Part shown: piece after piece, positions 10,801 through 23,063 of the stretch | Layout: every line of letters begins with the position of its first letter | Position numbering within the stretch: position 1 is the stretch's first letter | Assembly (NCBI GenBank): GCA_024529925.1 | Contig: JAFEUB010000845.1 | Location: 353,501 to 417,500 of the forward strand | From: Ophthalmolycus amberensis | Taxonomy: Eukaryota; Chordata; Actinopteri; Perciformes; Zoarcidae | DNA length: 64,000 bases | Direction: 5' to 3' | Notes under the pieces: generated by a model | Told to the model about the DNA's origin: nothing | Databases searched by the model: none | The model's input: the letters and a program-made list of their open reading frames with translations, nothing else | Position numbers and translations under genes: made by a program

Positions 10801-13800
10801 ACTTCCATCGTCCGGACAAAATACAATGTTTTTAATTCTTTTTTTACAAGTTACTAGATTTACTAGCCCGACATGGCATCTTACTTGCCCAGGGGAATCG
10901 GGCAAGCCCTATTGTTGAGCCCTGGTATGTATATCTGATATATCAGCACTTTACTCTGTATACCTGCAAAGACCCACAGCGACCACACAGACTGAGGTCA
11001 AAGAAAGGCATTTACTAGTTGAGGGGCTTCTTTTCCTGAGTCTAGTTTGTCATTAAAGGTGAAGTTTCACACAATATATGAACTGTGTTTTCTCTCTCTC
11101 TCCCTCTCCCCCTCTCTCTCTCTCTCTCTCTCTAGGTGACAATAGCGGACACAGGGGTGAGGGGTACCATTGCTGTGGGCCTGGTGCCTAAATTCTACAG
11201 GCTGGACCACCAGCCTGGCTGGCTGCCATACTCTGTTGCTTACCATGCTGACAACGGCAAGTAAGTCAAACCACACTTTTATCTATTCGCTACGGTGCAG
11301 CGTTGGTTTCTTGCATGCTTTGAGAAAATGGATTGTGGTCAGTCGGAGCTCCGTCCACACATAACTGCCGCCTCTTTGCATTTTTCACCAGCATAAAGCT
11401 TGTTGGTTAACTTGAGTATTTCCATTTTTTATTATTATTTAAAAATACTTCTACTCCACTACACCTCAGAGGTAAATATTAAACCTTCAACTTCACTACA
11501 TTTATTTGGTCATACAGTCATTTTCCGAATTAGCTCCACATTTACCAGCTGCAACATTAAAGTGACGAACACATTAATGCATCAATAACTATAATCCAAT
11601 GATGGAGGCCACTCTTAAGTTCATTTTGATGCCAATACTTTGGTACTGAAGTAACATTTTGAATGCAGGACGATTACTTGTAACAGAGTATTTTTACATG
11701 GTGCTAATAAACAGTTTCATCTCAAACACATTTGTTGTGTGAATAAATGTGATGACACGGCAAAAAAAAACTTGCAGGAGAGAACACAGAAGTTATTGAG
11801 TTATAGCTGTGTGTTATGAAAGTGATAATGATCGCATGGTTCTTTTTTTATTGCCTTAACTAGCTAGGTTTAATGTTATGAAGATTTCTATCTCTTCCCT
11901 CTTCCTAGGTTATACAATGGCAACCCTGTTGGACAGCAATTTGGGCCAAAGTGTGCTCGTGGTGACCGCATTGGCTGCGGAATACACTCAGAAAATATTG
12001 AAGCAGGTTTTACGATAGTCTTTTTCACCAAAAATGGCAATAAGGTAGGTGTTTTTTAATCCGAAATTCTATCATGCTTTGTTTCAAGCATGCAGCAGCA
12101 ACTGTCTGTACGCATAATGTCGTCTCCTCGCTTCCCTCTCTCGTGCAGGTGGGCTCAGTGGAGGTTCCCGTTTCTGCAGAGGGGCTGTTCCCCGCTGTAG
12201 GGATGCACTCCATGGGGGAGGAGGTGAAGGTTGACCTGCAGGCAGAGTGGTTCCTGGAGGAAGATGAAAGTATGATGATGGTGGACAGCCATGAAGATGA
12301 CTGGGGGCGGCTTTTTGACGTCAGGGTTAGCGGCACGGTAAGAAGTAAAAAAAAAAAAAAAAAAAGGCCCCTGTTGTTTTCTCACGGTTAAAGGAACAGA
12401 GATACATGTCTAGCCGAGTTAAGTGCAAATATAGCAAGTGTTTAGAGTCTTTAGAGTAGTGCTCACATCACTCAGCAGCCACATTACCGTACAAGTTTTA
12501 AATTGACAATGTGAGCTGGCTGGTGGCGAGATACAGTTCCATGTAGGACTGCAAGTAACAATTATTTCATTCATCAAAGATTTTTTAGGGCTTAATTACA
12601 TTACTAGAGCTTAAAGTGAACCCAATTCTGACCAGTAGCCAAACAAAACTACAAACCACTCATTCATGTTTTATTCATTTTTCAGGCTACCATTAAGATC
12701 AAGGCCCCGTATTGGATATAATCTTTGTAATATTCTCAGTTCACGTCATGATTTATCACTTAAACACTATTTTCAGAAATAATGGTTTAGCACACTAGTA
12801 TATAAGTGGTTATCTGCGTTCCCTGTTGTGTGAACGCAGAGACCCTGTACATGAAACCTAACACATCTCACATATATATACATATATATGTATATATATA
12901 TATATGTACAGTGCGTTGTCTTTTGAATGGGAAGGATTACAGAGTGTCTCTCTTGCGTGGTTGCTACCAGTTCCCCGTGTTTGTTTTGTGCTTTTAGAAG
13001 ATCCTTCAACTGCCTGTTCTTCAGCAAATCCCTCTTTGTTGACAACTGTACTTAATGCCAGAAAGGCCGTTAGCTGCTATTGCTGCTCGCTCTCTCACAA
13101 AGCGAACGAAAGAATGTAAAAATGTTCGTGTATATAATTAAAGCAAGATAATGTACAGTGGTGCTATCGACGGCTGAACTAAACGCTGAACTATAAACCT
13201 ATGAACCAGCGGCAAATGTTCACGGTCACCTTCTTTATGAGAAAAATGATTTATGAAATAAATAAAAAAAAGTTTTGCCTGGAAAACTTGCATCATTTGA
13301 AGGTCTAGTCTAGTTAATTCAAGTTGGTTTAAAGTAACATTTTAATCTTTTTGTTTTATTTTTGCTTTAGTCAGCGGAACTCTGTTCCAGTCTTATTCTA
13401 GTTCATGTTTTTGTCATACTTTTCTCAGATAGTTTCATAAACCTGTTATGGATTTTGCTGAGGGATATTTCTCCTGGCTGTAAAACCTCCAATGAGCCGT
13501 CAGCATCAACTTGAACCATGTGTTTATGCATCCAGGCTGAGAACGTCTTACTGACTTTCACAACAAGTCGTTCTTGGTTATCACATACTGATAATGTTTC
13601 GGCTTCACGTTTCACTCACAACAAACTTGTTTTAACTGCGTCGTTAACTTCACCTGTTGACTATTATTTCTAATGAATAATGTGTGTTGAATGTGGCTCC
13701 ACACATGAATAGACAGCATTGGAATATGCGAGTAAACGCACACGTTGACGAGTGCTTTACTATTGGCTTATATATCTATTTTTTGGCAGCACAAATGACA

Positions 13801-14257
13801 GTATTGTAGAGCTCCCCCTACATTTCTCAGATTTGGCTTCCTGGAGAGCTCGTGTCTCATTCAGCGGCGCTCCTCACAACTCCCCCGTATTTCTGAACCC
13901 TGTTGACTGATATTTGGCCTTGTGGGTGTTTTGGGCCAGACGGTTAGAGTTCAGGTTCACGGCTGTTTTCTCGGACGCTATTATGAGCCACTCGAATGGA
14001 ATTCACTGTTGGCAACAACTGTGTCATCAGTGGTATCACAATACTGTATTCCCACCACTTTACAGTAGAGAAACTGTGGCACCTTTGTTTTGTGTGAAGG
14101 TGTGAGCTCTCACCCCCCCCCCCCCCCCAAACTTCAAAACCACAAAACTACAGGCAGGTCTCTCATTGACACCGGAGCGATCGAGGACAGATTGTGTGTG
14201 GTTCCCGTATGCGGTTATGTGATAAACATGTCTGTCCACGGTGGTACACAATCATCT

Positions 14258-14298
<41 letters not shown>

Positions 14299-17200
14299 AC
14301 CATCATCTTTCCTGCAAGCAGACAGAGATCATAAAAGCAGAGAGCTGTGGGTGAGAAGGATGATTCAACCAGCTGTCTCGCTCTCCGTCTGTCTGTCTCT
14401 CCCTTCTTCTGTTTTTCTGGACCGAGGAGTGGCAATGGCACGAAACGTGTTGGTGGAGCCAAGTGCCTGGCGCTCCACCAGGTTGTAAAAATTCAATAAG
14501 TGGAGTAACGGGACTCTGAGGAATCTTTTACTCTTTCTCGTGTTATTGGAGGTTTTCACAGCTGGGGTGCCGGGCTGCATGCTCCGCTCAGCAGTGATTT
14601 ATTTTCTCTCCCTTTCTTTTGAGTTTTCTCTCATGCTACCATCCAATATGCGGTCATATATTGTAAGGGTTTAAGCGGGAGATAATAGTCGAACTGATAA
14701 GGCTGTCAAGTTATGACAAGTACAAGGATTTAGTGTAGACGATGAGGACGAGGAAGGGTGTGGGACAACAGTAACAGTAGCTGATCCTGGAACGAGGAAA
14801 TGAAAGGAAGGGAGGAGGAGAAGTAAAGGGAAAGAAGTTTGTTTTGAAGCCTAGGAGCCTTTGAGTAGCAGGATTAATATGAGGTAAGATTATGCTTTAA
14901 GGGCAGAACATGTCAGACTCAAGGTGGTCTCACTTAATCTCTTTTTTGGTTTTGACTTCTAATTCATTTCATTTTGTGGTTTGAACCAAAAACTGTCTCA
15001 AGTTTTCCAAGTGTCTACTTTGGATTTTTGAACACAGCACTCTCCTTTCCATGTTTCCCTTCCTCTATCCTCGTCTCCTCTCTTCTCTTCTTGTTTATCC
15101 TCTTCTATCCTTGTCTCTCCTCTCTTCACTTCTTTTGTTTTTCTCCTGTCCCCTCCTCTCCTTGTTTCTACCCCATTGTCTCCTCTCCTCTCTTCTCCCC
15201 TCAGTTCTCTTCTTCTATCTTGTCTCCCCTTCTAACTTCTCCTCTCCTATCCTTATTTCCCCTCTTCTATCCTTGTTTCTCCTCTCCTCTCCTTGTTTCT
15301 CCTCTTCTATCCTCTTCTCCCCTCTTCTCTCCTAGTTTCTCTCCTTCTATCATTGTGTCCTCTCTCTTCTCCTCATTTCTCCTCTCCTATCCTTGTTTCT
15401 CCTCTTCTATCCTCTTCTCCCCTCTTCTCTCCTAGTTTCTCTCCTTCTATCATTGTGTCCTCTCTCTTCTCCTCATTTCTCCTCTCCTTGTTTTGTCTCT
15501 TCTATCCTTGTTTCCTCTCCTCTTGTCCCCTTTTCTTTATCCTCCCCTCGCCTTGTCTGCTCTATCCTTGTTTCTTCTCTACCCTTCTATTCCTCTCTCC
15601 TCTGTACTCCTTTCCTCTCTCCTCTCCTTGTTTCCTCCTCTCCCCCATCTCTCCTCTCTTACCCTTTGCTTCATCCCAACAACTCTTTTTGGATTTCAAC
15701 ATCCTTTTACTTTGTCACGCTCATAGCTGTGAGCTGTACTTTAAGGAGCATGGAAATAATTGTCCTCCTTTCTCAAATGTGCGGCTACTCCTCAGATATT
15801 TCCAGTGTTGGTGGTTTCCGATGATTTACGGATCCATCATTCAGCTGCCGTAGATGAATTGCACGTCTCTGGCTGCTCGGCAGTTTGTTTCGACTCACCT
15901 CACCTCACGAAACATTTGGTCCAAACGGGGAAGTCGTTTTCACACGTTGCTATTTGATAAGTGTGGATAATAACTGTTCCGGATTAAAGCTGTTCCCCTT
16001 TACTGATTGTTAACGATGACGGAAAAGATTACTGCAAGATAAATTACTTTTCTGACTGGTATGCTTTTGATGAGGCAGTTCTGAGAAGTGCTTAGCCGCA
16101 GTATACACAGCGCACAATGGTGATGGTGGTGACTGGTCTTTGCCTTTGTGAACTGCTTACATTACAGTCGGGGGGAGGGGGGGCAGTCCTGTTTAGATAG
16201 GTGGGTAACTGATCCTAGATTTCTTGCTGCTATGATCACACCTACCTTGCCAAATAATCCCGCCCCCTGTATTCAATCTACTCAAGTGTTTATCTGTTTT
16301 TATAACTCTCTCTCTTTCTATTTCTCTTTCACCAAATAGTGCATTTGCATCATTTAATCTTGGTTGTCCTTGAAAGCGCCCTGATAAAGTTCGTATAAAA
16401 GGAAAATGTTCCCCTTCAGGGAGGTTGGTGTTTTTTTACTCTGGTCTCCTTCATTTTATTTTATTTTGTTACGCTCTTAGTTCCTTTTCAACTTTTTAAT
16501 CACTCATCTGAAGGCCATTTGTTCAGGGTAATAAATACTCTGGCCTCATGGCTCTGAGTGGAAAACTGAAGTAAATGGAGTGAATTTTAATTTGATGGCT
16601 GTGCCTTTGTTGGCTCTGTGTTGCCTGTAAAGAGTTTCACTTGCAGCTCGATAAGTGATGAAAGCCGGTCTGCCATTATGCAAAATGTAACATGAACTTG
16701 TGATGCCAAAGCAGCAGGTATCCTCAATTTATTAACTGCAACGCCACTTGAAATTTAGGTTTATCTCTCTGCAGTGCAATGACACTGCACTCATTGTTAA
16801 TTCAGCCGCTATTAAGTAAATGTATACCTTTATTTAATAATACATTGATGGTAATTAAGATTAGAGGGTCAAATATTTACTTTAGTTTTTTCATCCAGCT
16901 CTGGGGATTTTAAAAATATCTTTTTTCTTATATTACATAATCAGATTTGACAAATGTACTAATCTGACAGAGCCTCATAAAGATATGAAAAACACAAACA
17001 CACTCCTACTTCGTTCCTCGTCTTTCTTTATGGACGTTACAGTCTTTCAACCACAAATGGTCTCATGCAAGTTAACTTCTTCCTAACAATAATAATGATT
17101 GCCCTAATCTGACAGAGCCTTTACAGTAACAAAATGAAAGTGAAATTTAATGCTGATCACGTTGCACTTGGTCGGTCAGTCAGATTGAGGTTTTTAGTTA

Positions 17201-20200
17201 CAGTGAATCAGAGAAAAGGTTTGTGTCGTCACTTCCAAGACGGCGGCGGGCAGAGCCCCCCACTTGTGGGTGACGTCACTGAGACTGTGTCCATATTTTA
17301 TACAGTTTATACGATATTCTTAAAACGTGTTACAAAGTGCTTAACAGTAACCCAAACTAGAGAAAGTAGAGCTTTAAATAGTACCTCACGGCTGAATGTG
17401 ATCACAACGCCCAACAACAGACGTTTACCTTTCAACCAAGAGATTTTATAGTTATTTTGGTTTGTAATTTACTCGTTTAATGGACGAGAGAAAATCATTT
17501 TGAATACATGACATTAACAAACATCAGTTTGCTGACCCCTCAAACACTAACAGAAAGTTGTGATTGATATGTTGGCTATGGTTTTGAAGGCTTTTGTTTA
17601 AAACCAATACATAAAATGTTCCTTTATAAGTGATCTCACTTACTGATTTGTATAAGATTACCTCATGCGCACACATTGAGGGATTTTTTCCCCCCCACTA
17701 CCTTTGTTATTACTTTCAGCTGAACGTGTCTTAGGCAAACAACATGTTTGATAAAAATCCCCATGCCACCGTACTCCTGCTCTGCTGTTTATTGGCTGGC
17801 TTTCCACTGCGTACGTGCGGCTCAGTGCGAACACGAGCATCCAATCCTCTGCCTCCTGTTGTCACAGCAGTTGCCCACCAACTTAATCCCCTCAGCTGCG
17901 GATGAGCGGGCCGACAAGTAAGTGGACAGCACCTGAGTCTGCAGTTGTCAGTGCTCCCAAGTGTACCGGTGCTCCCTCACAGCCCATATCTCACGTTCAC
18001 TCCCTCCTCCACCCCTCCCCCAAGATGTATGTATTTTAAACACATTTGTTTTTGGGCCGTAGAGGTGCACAAAACTTGTTTTTATTTTTTTTAATTGGCT
18101 CCACATTGCTGTATCCTCACCAGAGCATCTCCTTTGAACCGCACCAATCATTGTCAAGTAATTGTACCTCTTCCAGTTGCCAGAGCCAGCTGGTGTACCA
18201 ACGCCCCTCTAAGGTTGCCTGCGTCCTTCCTTCCTTCCTCTGGAAACAATAGTCAAGAATCCCAACATGACACTGCTCTAGGATGAAAGTTCACAACTTT
18301 CCCATTAAGTTGTTATGGTCGCAGCCTCCCAGGCCTAGCGGCGGCCTCCAGTTCTCTGAACTGAGCAGCGTGAGAAAGGAGGAAACTACGAATAACTTAA
18401 TCCGAAGCAAAGTCAATGGACGGACTGAGTGGAGGCTGGCTGGCTGATGGGTCAGAGTGCATCGCACAAGATAACTGGATTAAAGCAAAGAAATCTTAAA
18501 AGACATTGTTTGTCTGCTTAATTTTAACATAAATTCGAGATAAATCATCAACTATTGTAAAACTTGGTGTGTTGGTTTTCCTCCTGTCTTTTTGAGTTGA
18601 GTTCGTTGAGTCACCAGCCACCGATACTTGTATAACAAGAGTTATATTTAATAACTTATCACATTTCGCCTTGTCTTTTCTAAAGGAGACCAGCACTGTG
18701 CAATTGCTGTAATCATGTTACATCATTCCTGCAGCTCTGCAATCGCGGTGATCAGAAGGTCTGCAAAGTAATGGCTTCGCTGGATGTCTGTTTCTGGAAA
18801 AGAGACGACTACCAAATCTTTCTTCTTTTTAATGTTGTCTTCAGTCACAGTTTTTGTGTTTCCATGTTGTGTGTCTCCATTACTGCTGTAGCCCCGATGT
18901 GTGGTTAAAGTTTTTAGGAGGCGCATTGGCGTATGCCCCAAATGTAATGATTGGACCGGCTACCTGCCTGTCTACTGGCACATATTTAGCTTGTGCACTC
19001 ATTGCTCGTTACCAGTCAGTCTTCCACAAGCTGCTACCTTGATAGCTCTGAATACTAATAATAGACGTGTTCGTTGTTAACGTCCATAATGGTAATTTTG
19101 GGGAAGAGGCTGTGGAGGGAGGCCTGAAGGGATGAGCTGGTGCTGTTGCTGACGTAGCAACTTTCTTGCTAGATTTAGCCTCTCTTTGAGCTACTGCTGC
19201 TACTGGACATGGAAAATATAATAATATATAATTTGTACCTGGCTTGTTCTGCACCTGGAGTCGTGCATGTTATTCATCAAACCTGAGAATATACTGCACT
19301 CATTTTATTGAGCACAGACTTTTTTTCTCAGACTCTTTGAATGTTTTTGATTCTCTTGACTGAACAGCTCCCTGTGGAGATTTTGACCTCGACAGATTCT
19401 CTGTGAATGGGTCACCATTTTGTTTATCTCATGCATAAAGAGGCACATGCATGTGTGCGCCTGCTGGTGAAGCAATAAACCGTCCTACCAATGGTGTCAC
19501 ACTATTGCACTGATCTACAGGTGGAGGCAAGGGGAAGAAGACGACTGCTAGCAAGTGAACATTGCTGAATTGAAATCTCGTGGGTTTGCAAATGTTTTCT
19601 GTGAAAGGAAATGCATTCAACATGTTTGTTAGAGCTCAAGGATGCACACAATCTGCGCTGGCGAGTAACACTAAATGTAAAGAATACGCCTGTGGGCACA
19701 TTTTAAGATCTATTTCACAAACCTGCATTACCCGTTTTTCTTGAACTTGGTGACATTTTCACTTCCTGACATGTTCTTCACTTGCTCACTTTATATATTC
19801 CTGAATATTTCACATATAACTGAATACATCGCGAGCTACTGCCATAGTAAACCAGGCGGTAAACACTCACGGATTGTTAGTGCAGGATATTTACCCTGGT
19901 CTTCATGTTAGTAATTCTGGACCTCTGCGACGCTATTGGCATATTGCAACTTTGGCTCAGGTAAAAGATTTATTTTACAAGGTGTTGTCTCTTGACATAG
20001 TGTTGACTTGGATCCCAGATGATTGTTATAAAACACATTCCTCATCTCCCTGAATACTGCACTTAAAATACATATATTTTATACACATTGTATAAAAGCT
20101 ACTGTTAATTTATTGTTATTTATCTTGCCGTCTTTTCATGGCGTCCCCTCTCTGGTGTTATTTAGCTCCTCCCCCCCCCCCCCCCCCCCCCAAGAGTAAA

Positions 20201-22680
20201 ATGTTTTTTTCCTGAAAGTGGCAGCCTTATACCTGTAGCTCTTTTACGACTTTGTCCAAATAAATCAGCACCGGTGGCAGTATACGTGCTGGCGTTTGAG
20301 CCACGAGTTAATTTGGGCAACACCTTCCCAGCAGCGGTAATGGTGATAATACATGAAGTGTATTAAAAGGTGAGGAAAAGCTCCACATGGCCAGTGAGTG
20401 ATGAGGTGTCAACAATGTGGGGCCTTGGTTTTTACTGTTTTCGGAAATCTTAATAATAATAATAAGTGATTGATTAAACCTGCAGAGTGACGACACGTGT
20501 TTATTGTTTTAGGTCTTTGTTTCGTAGTTTTCATATGTTATTACCAGCGTGTCATACCTGATCACTGTTGCAAAATAAAGGTAGTCCTTTGCTGTCTTGC
20601 AGGATTTTAAACACAGTGTTGCTGCAGTTGAGGATATTGCTGTAAGGCATTCTGTTTGTATAAAGGCAAATACCATCTTGTCTTCTCACAGTAAATACTT
20701 GTTCTCCTTACTGTACCTCACTTACTGTGTCAGTGCGATGGTAATTGCAGGTTGTCTTTGGATTTCTGCATATTGTTTTGGTGCTAAATGCCTCTTTGAA
20801 GCTCAGTAAAACGAGGTCAGTCCCACAGCACAGCAAATGGGAAATCACCGGAGACATTACACACGTGATCGAAAAAGTTAATTAAAGCTTTGTTAACAGT
20901 GAATGATTTGTTTTGGATGAACTATTTTTAAAATGACAACCCACGTTTGTTCACATCGTAAAATTAAATGCATTTGAGGCGTTTTAATGGCGTTTTAAAC
21001 ACACGAGCAGTTATACTGTTTCAAGATATCAGAACTTGTAATGAATACACAGCAGTGAGCTGCAGCGGTTTTGTTTAGGTGATATATTGCTCAAAAGAAC
21101 AAGCTAATTTAAAGTGTTTCATGGTAATACAAACAAAGTCATGACATGGTTTAGGTAGAGTCATTTTGTACAAACTAAATGTTTGTACAAACATCACCAG
21201 TTTGCTGCTGGCACATTACAAAAGCAGCAATGGCAGAGCGGCTGTAACCGCGACATTATGATGGAAAGTCTGGATGTTCATCTCACCAGCTTTATGCACA
21301 AAACAGTGACTGATGGACAAGTCAGATTTAGCTACTGGAGGGCATCCAACCCAATTCAGAGATGACTTGGAGCAGAGAATCACAGCCTCTGGACAAGGCC
21401 AGCTCAGCTCATATACTTTCTAAAGTTAAAGTGGCACGTTTGGCCCACATCATTCACATTTCAATGTCCATGTTTCAGTTTTTTAAGTACATCAATTTAA
21501 GGATGTCTTTAAAAAAAAGAGATAACAGTGAAGAAGAAATGTGCAGGACAAGGAAATGAAAGAGAAGGGGACAAATGCAATAAAGACAAAAGTTAGTAGC
21601 TGAGTTATATGGACTCGACAGCTGTTGCGTGATGTCCAATCAGATCACAGTTTGGTTGACATAATAAAGAGGAGGGCTCCTAATTTCAGTTTCGCCTTTC
21701 TTTAAGTTCCCCCATTAGATGTGACAGGAAATTGGCAGGTCCACTCTCTGGGTGTTACATCTGTTTCCCAGGCAGCAGCTCAACAAAACACGGCCTTGCA
21801 CACCACCATTACCATTCTAGACACTCAGAAGTATAGGAGTGAGAGAGAGAGAAAGAGGGAGATTGTCAGCTATCTCAATGAGGCATGCTTTGCTCAAGGC
21901 TATGTCTCTCTTGTTGCTGTCCTCTCGTCTCTCCTCCTTCCATTACTAAGCAGCAACAAAAGAAAAAGGTGTGATTGAATGCTCATCGCACCAAAACTCT
22001 GTTCCTCGTCTCCCAAAAGAACTATTGATGTCCATGCGAGGTAGTGCAGCAGACTCAAGGGTACACATGAAAGGGCAGTCTGTAATGAAGAAGGTGGAGG
22101 CTAATGCTGCTACTCCGTCAAGCTGTCAGAGCTACCACGGAGCCCACGCTGTCTTTAACTGCACTCCCTGAATAATTATCATCTCATTTTGGAAATAAGA
22201 AAAAGCACTTTTAACAGAGAAACAGACAAAAGGTATCAACAATATGCGTCTGATGGATAAATCCAGGTGTCAAACTGATCCAGCTGCAAAAACAGGTTAA
22301 AAAAGCTAAAGCCTACAGATCCTAGTTTAAAAGTGAACCACCTGTTACAATCACTAAAAATCAAAAGCAGTATGTGTATACAATCAGTGTACCGTCAGCA
22401 GCTAGTGTAGCATAGAAGTGCTAATGCTAGTTAATGATGTGCTAACATACTCTGCTAATGTTAGCGCCACAGAATCGTCGTGTTTCAGAAACTTATACAT
22501 CAGTCTTACCTCTCCGGGTAACGAGCATCACTATTACGCAACGTTTGACCGTGACTAGCTTGAAATCCACAAAACCAGCTTCTATTGAAGAATATCTGAA
22601 ATGATTGCATGAGAGTCTACAGAGCACAGCTGTATAGTTCATTGTCCCTATTAGGGACTTAAGACACAAAAACGTAATCT

Positions 22681-22720
<40 letters not shown>

Positions 22721-22987
22721 CATACATATAGCCACATATATGAATATGATTATACAAGTACTGTTCTGTGTTCAGCAACCAGTTTAAACTTTTATCGAGC
22801 TCAGAGACTGAAATGGAACTTTTTGACAGCCTCAGCTTTGTTTTTTAAGTTTGATGTATCACTAAGCAACAGGGAAAATAACAAAAAGGGAAAATGTTAA
22901 TAACTTAATTGAGACACTTGACTTTCTGTATGTAGATGTTGAATAGCTGTTCCCACCAGGTGTGTCCTTCAAGTAGCTGGTACATGA

Positions 22988-23063
<76 letters not shown>

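Noticed and set aside
14974..15853. Overlapping 143-186 codon Ser/Leu/Phe-rich frames
   Set aside because: They come only from the stop-poor pyrimidine tract, and three different frames are open at once.
17221..17330. GC-rich block with TGACGTCA that resembles a promoter
   Set aside because: The phrase around TGACGTCACTGAGACTGTGTCCATATTT matches a dispersed fish repeat as I recall it. It sits mid-intron with no exon after it.
18720..19250. Region with several small frames on both strands
   Set aside because: It might be a dispersed repeat or conserved element, but no termini, motif or second copy in the window supports a call.
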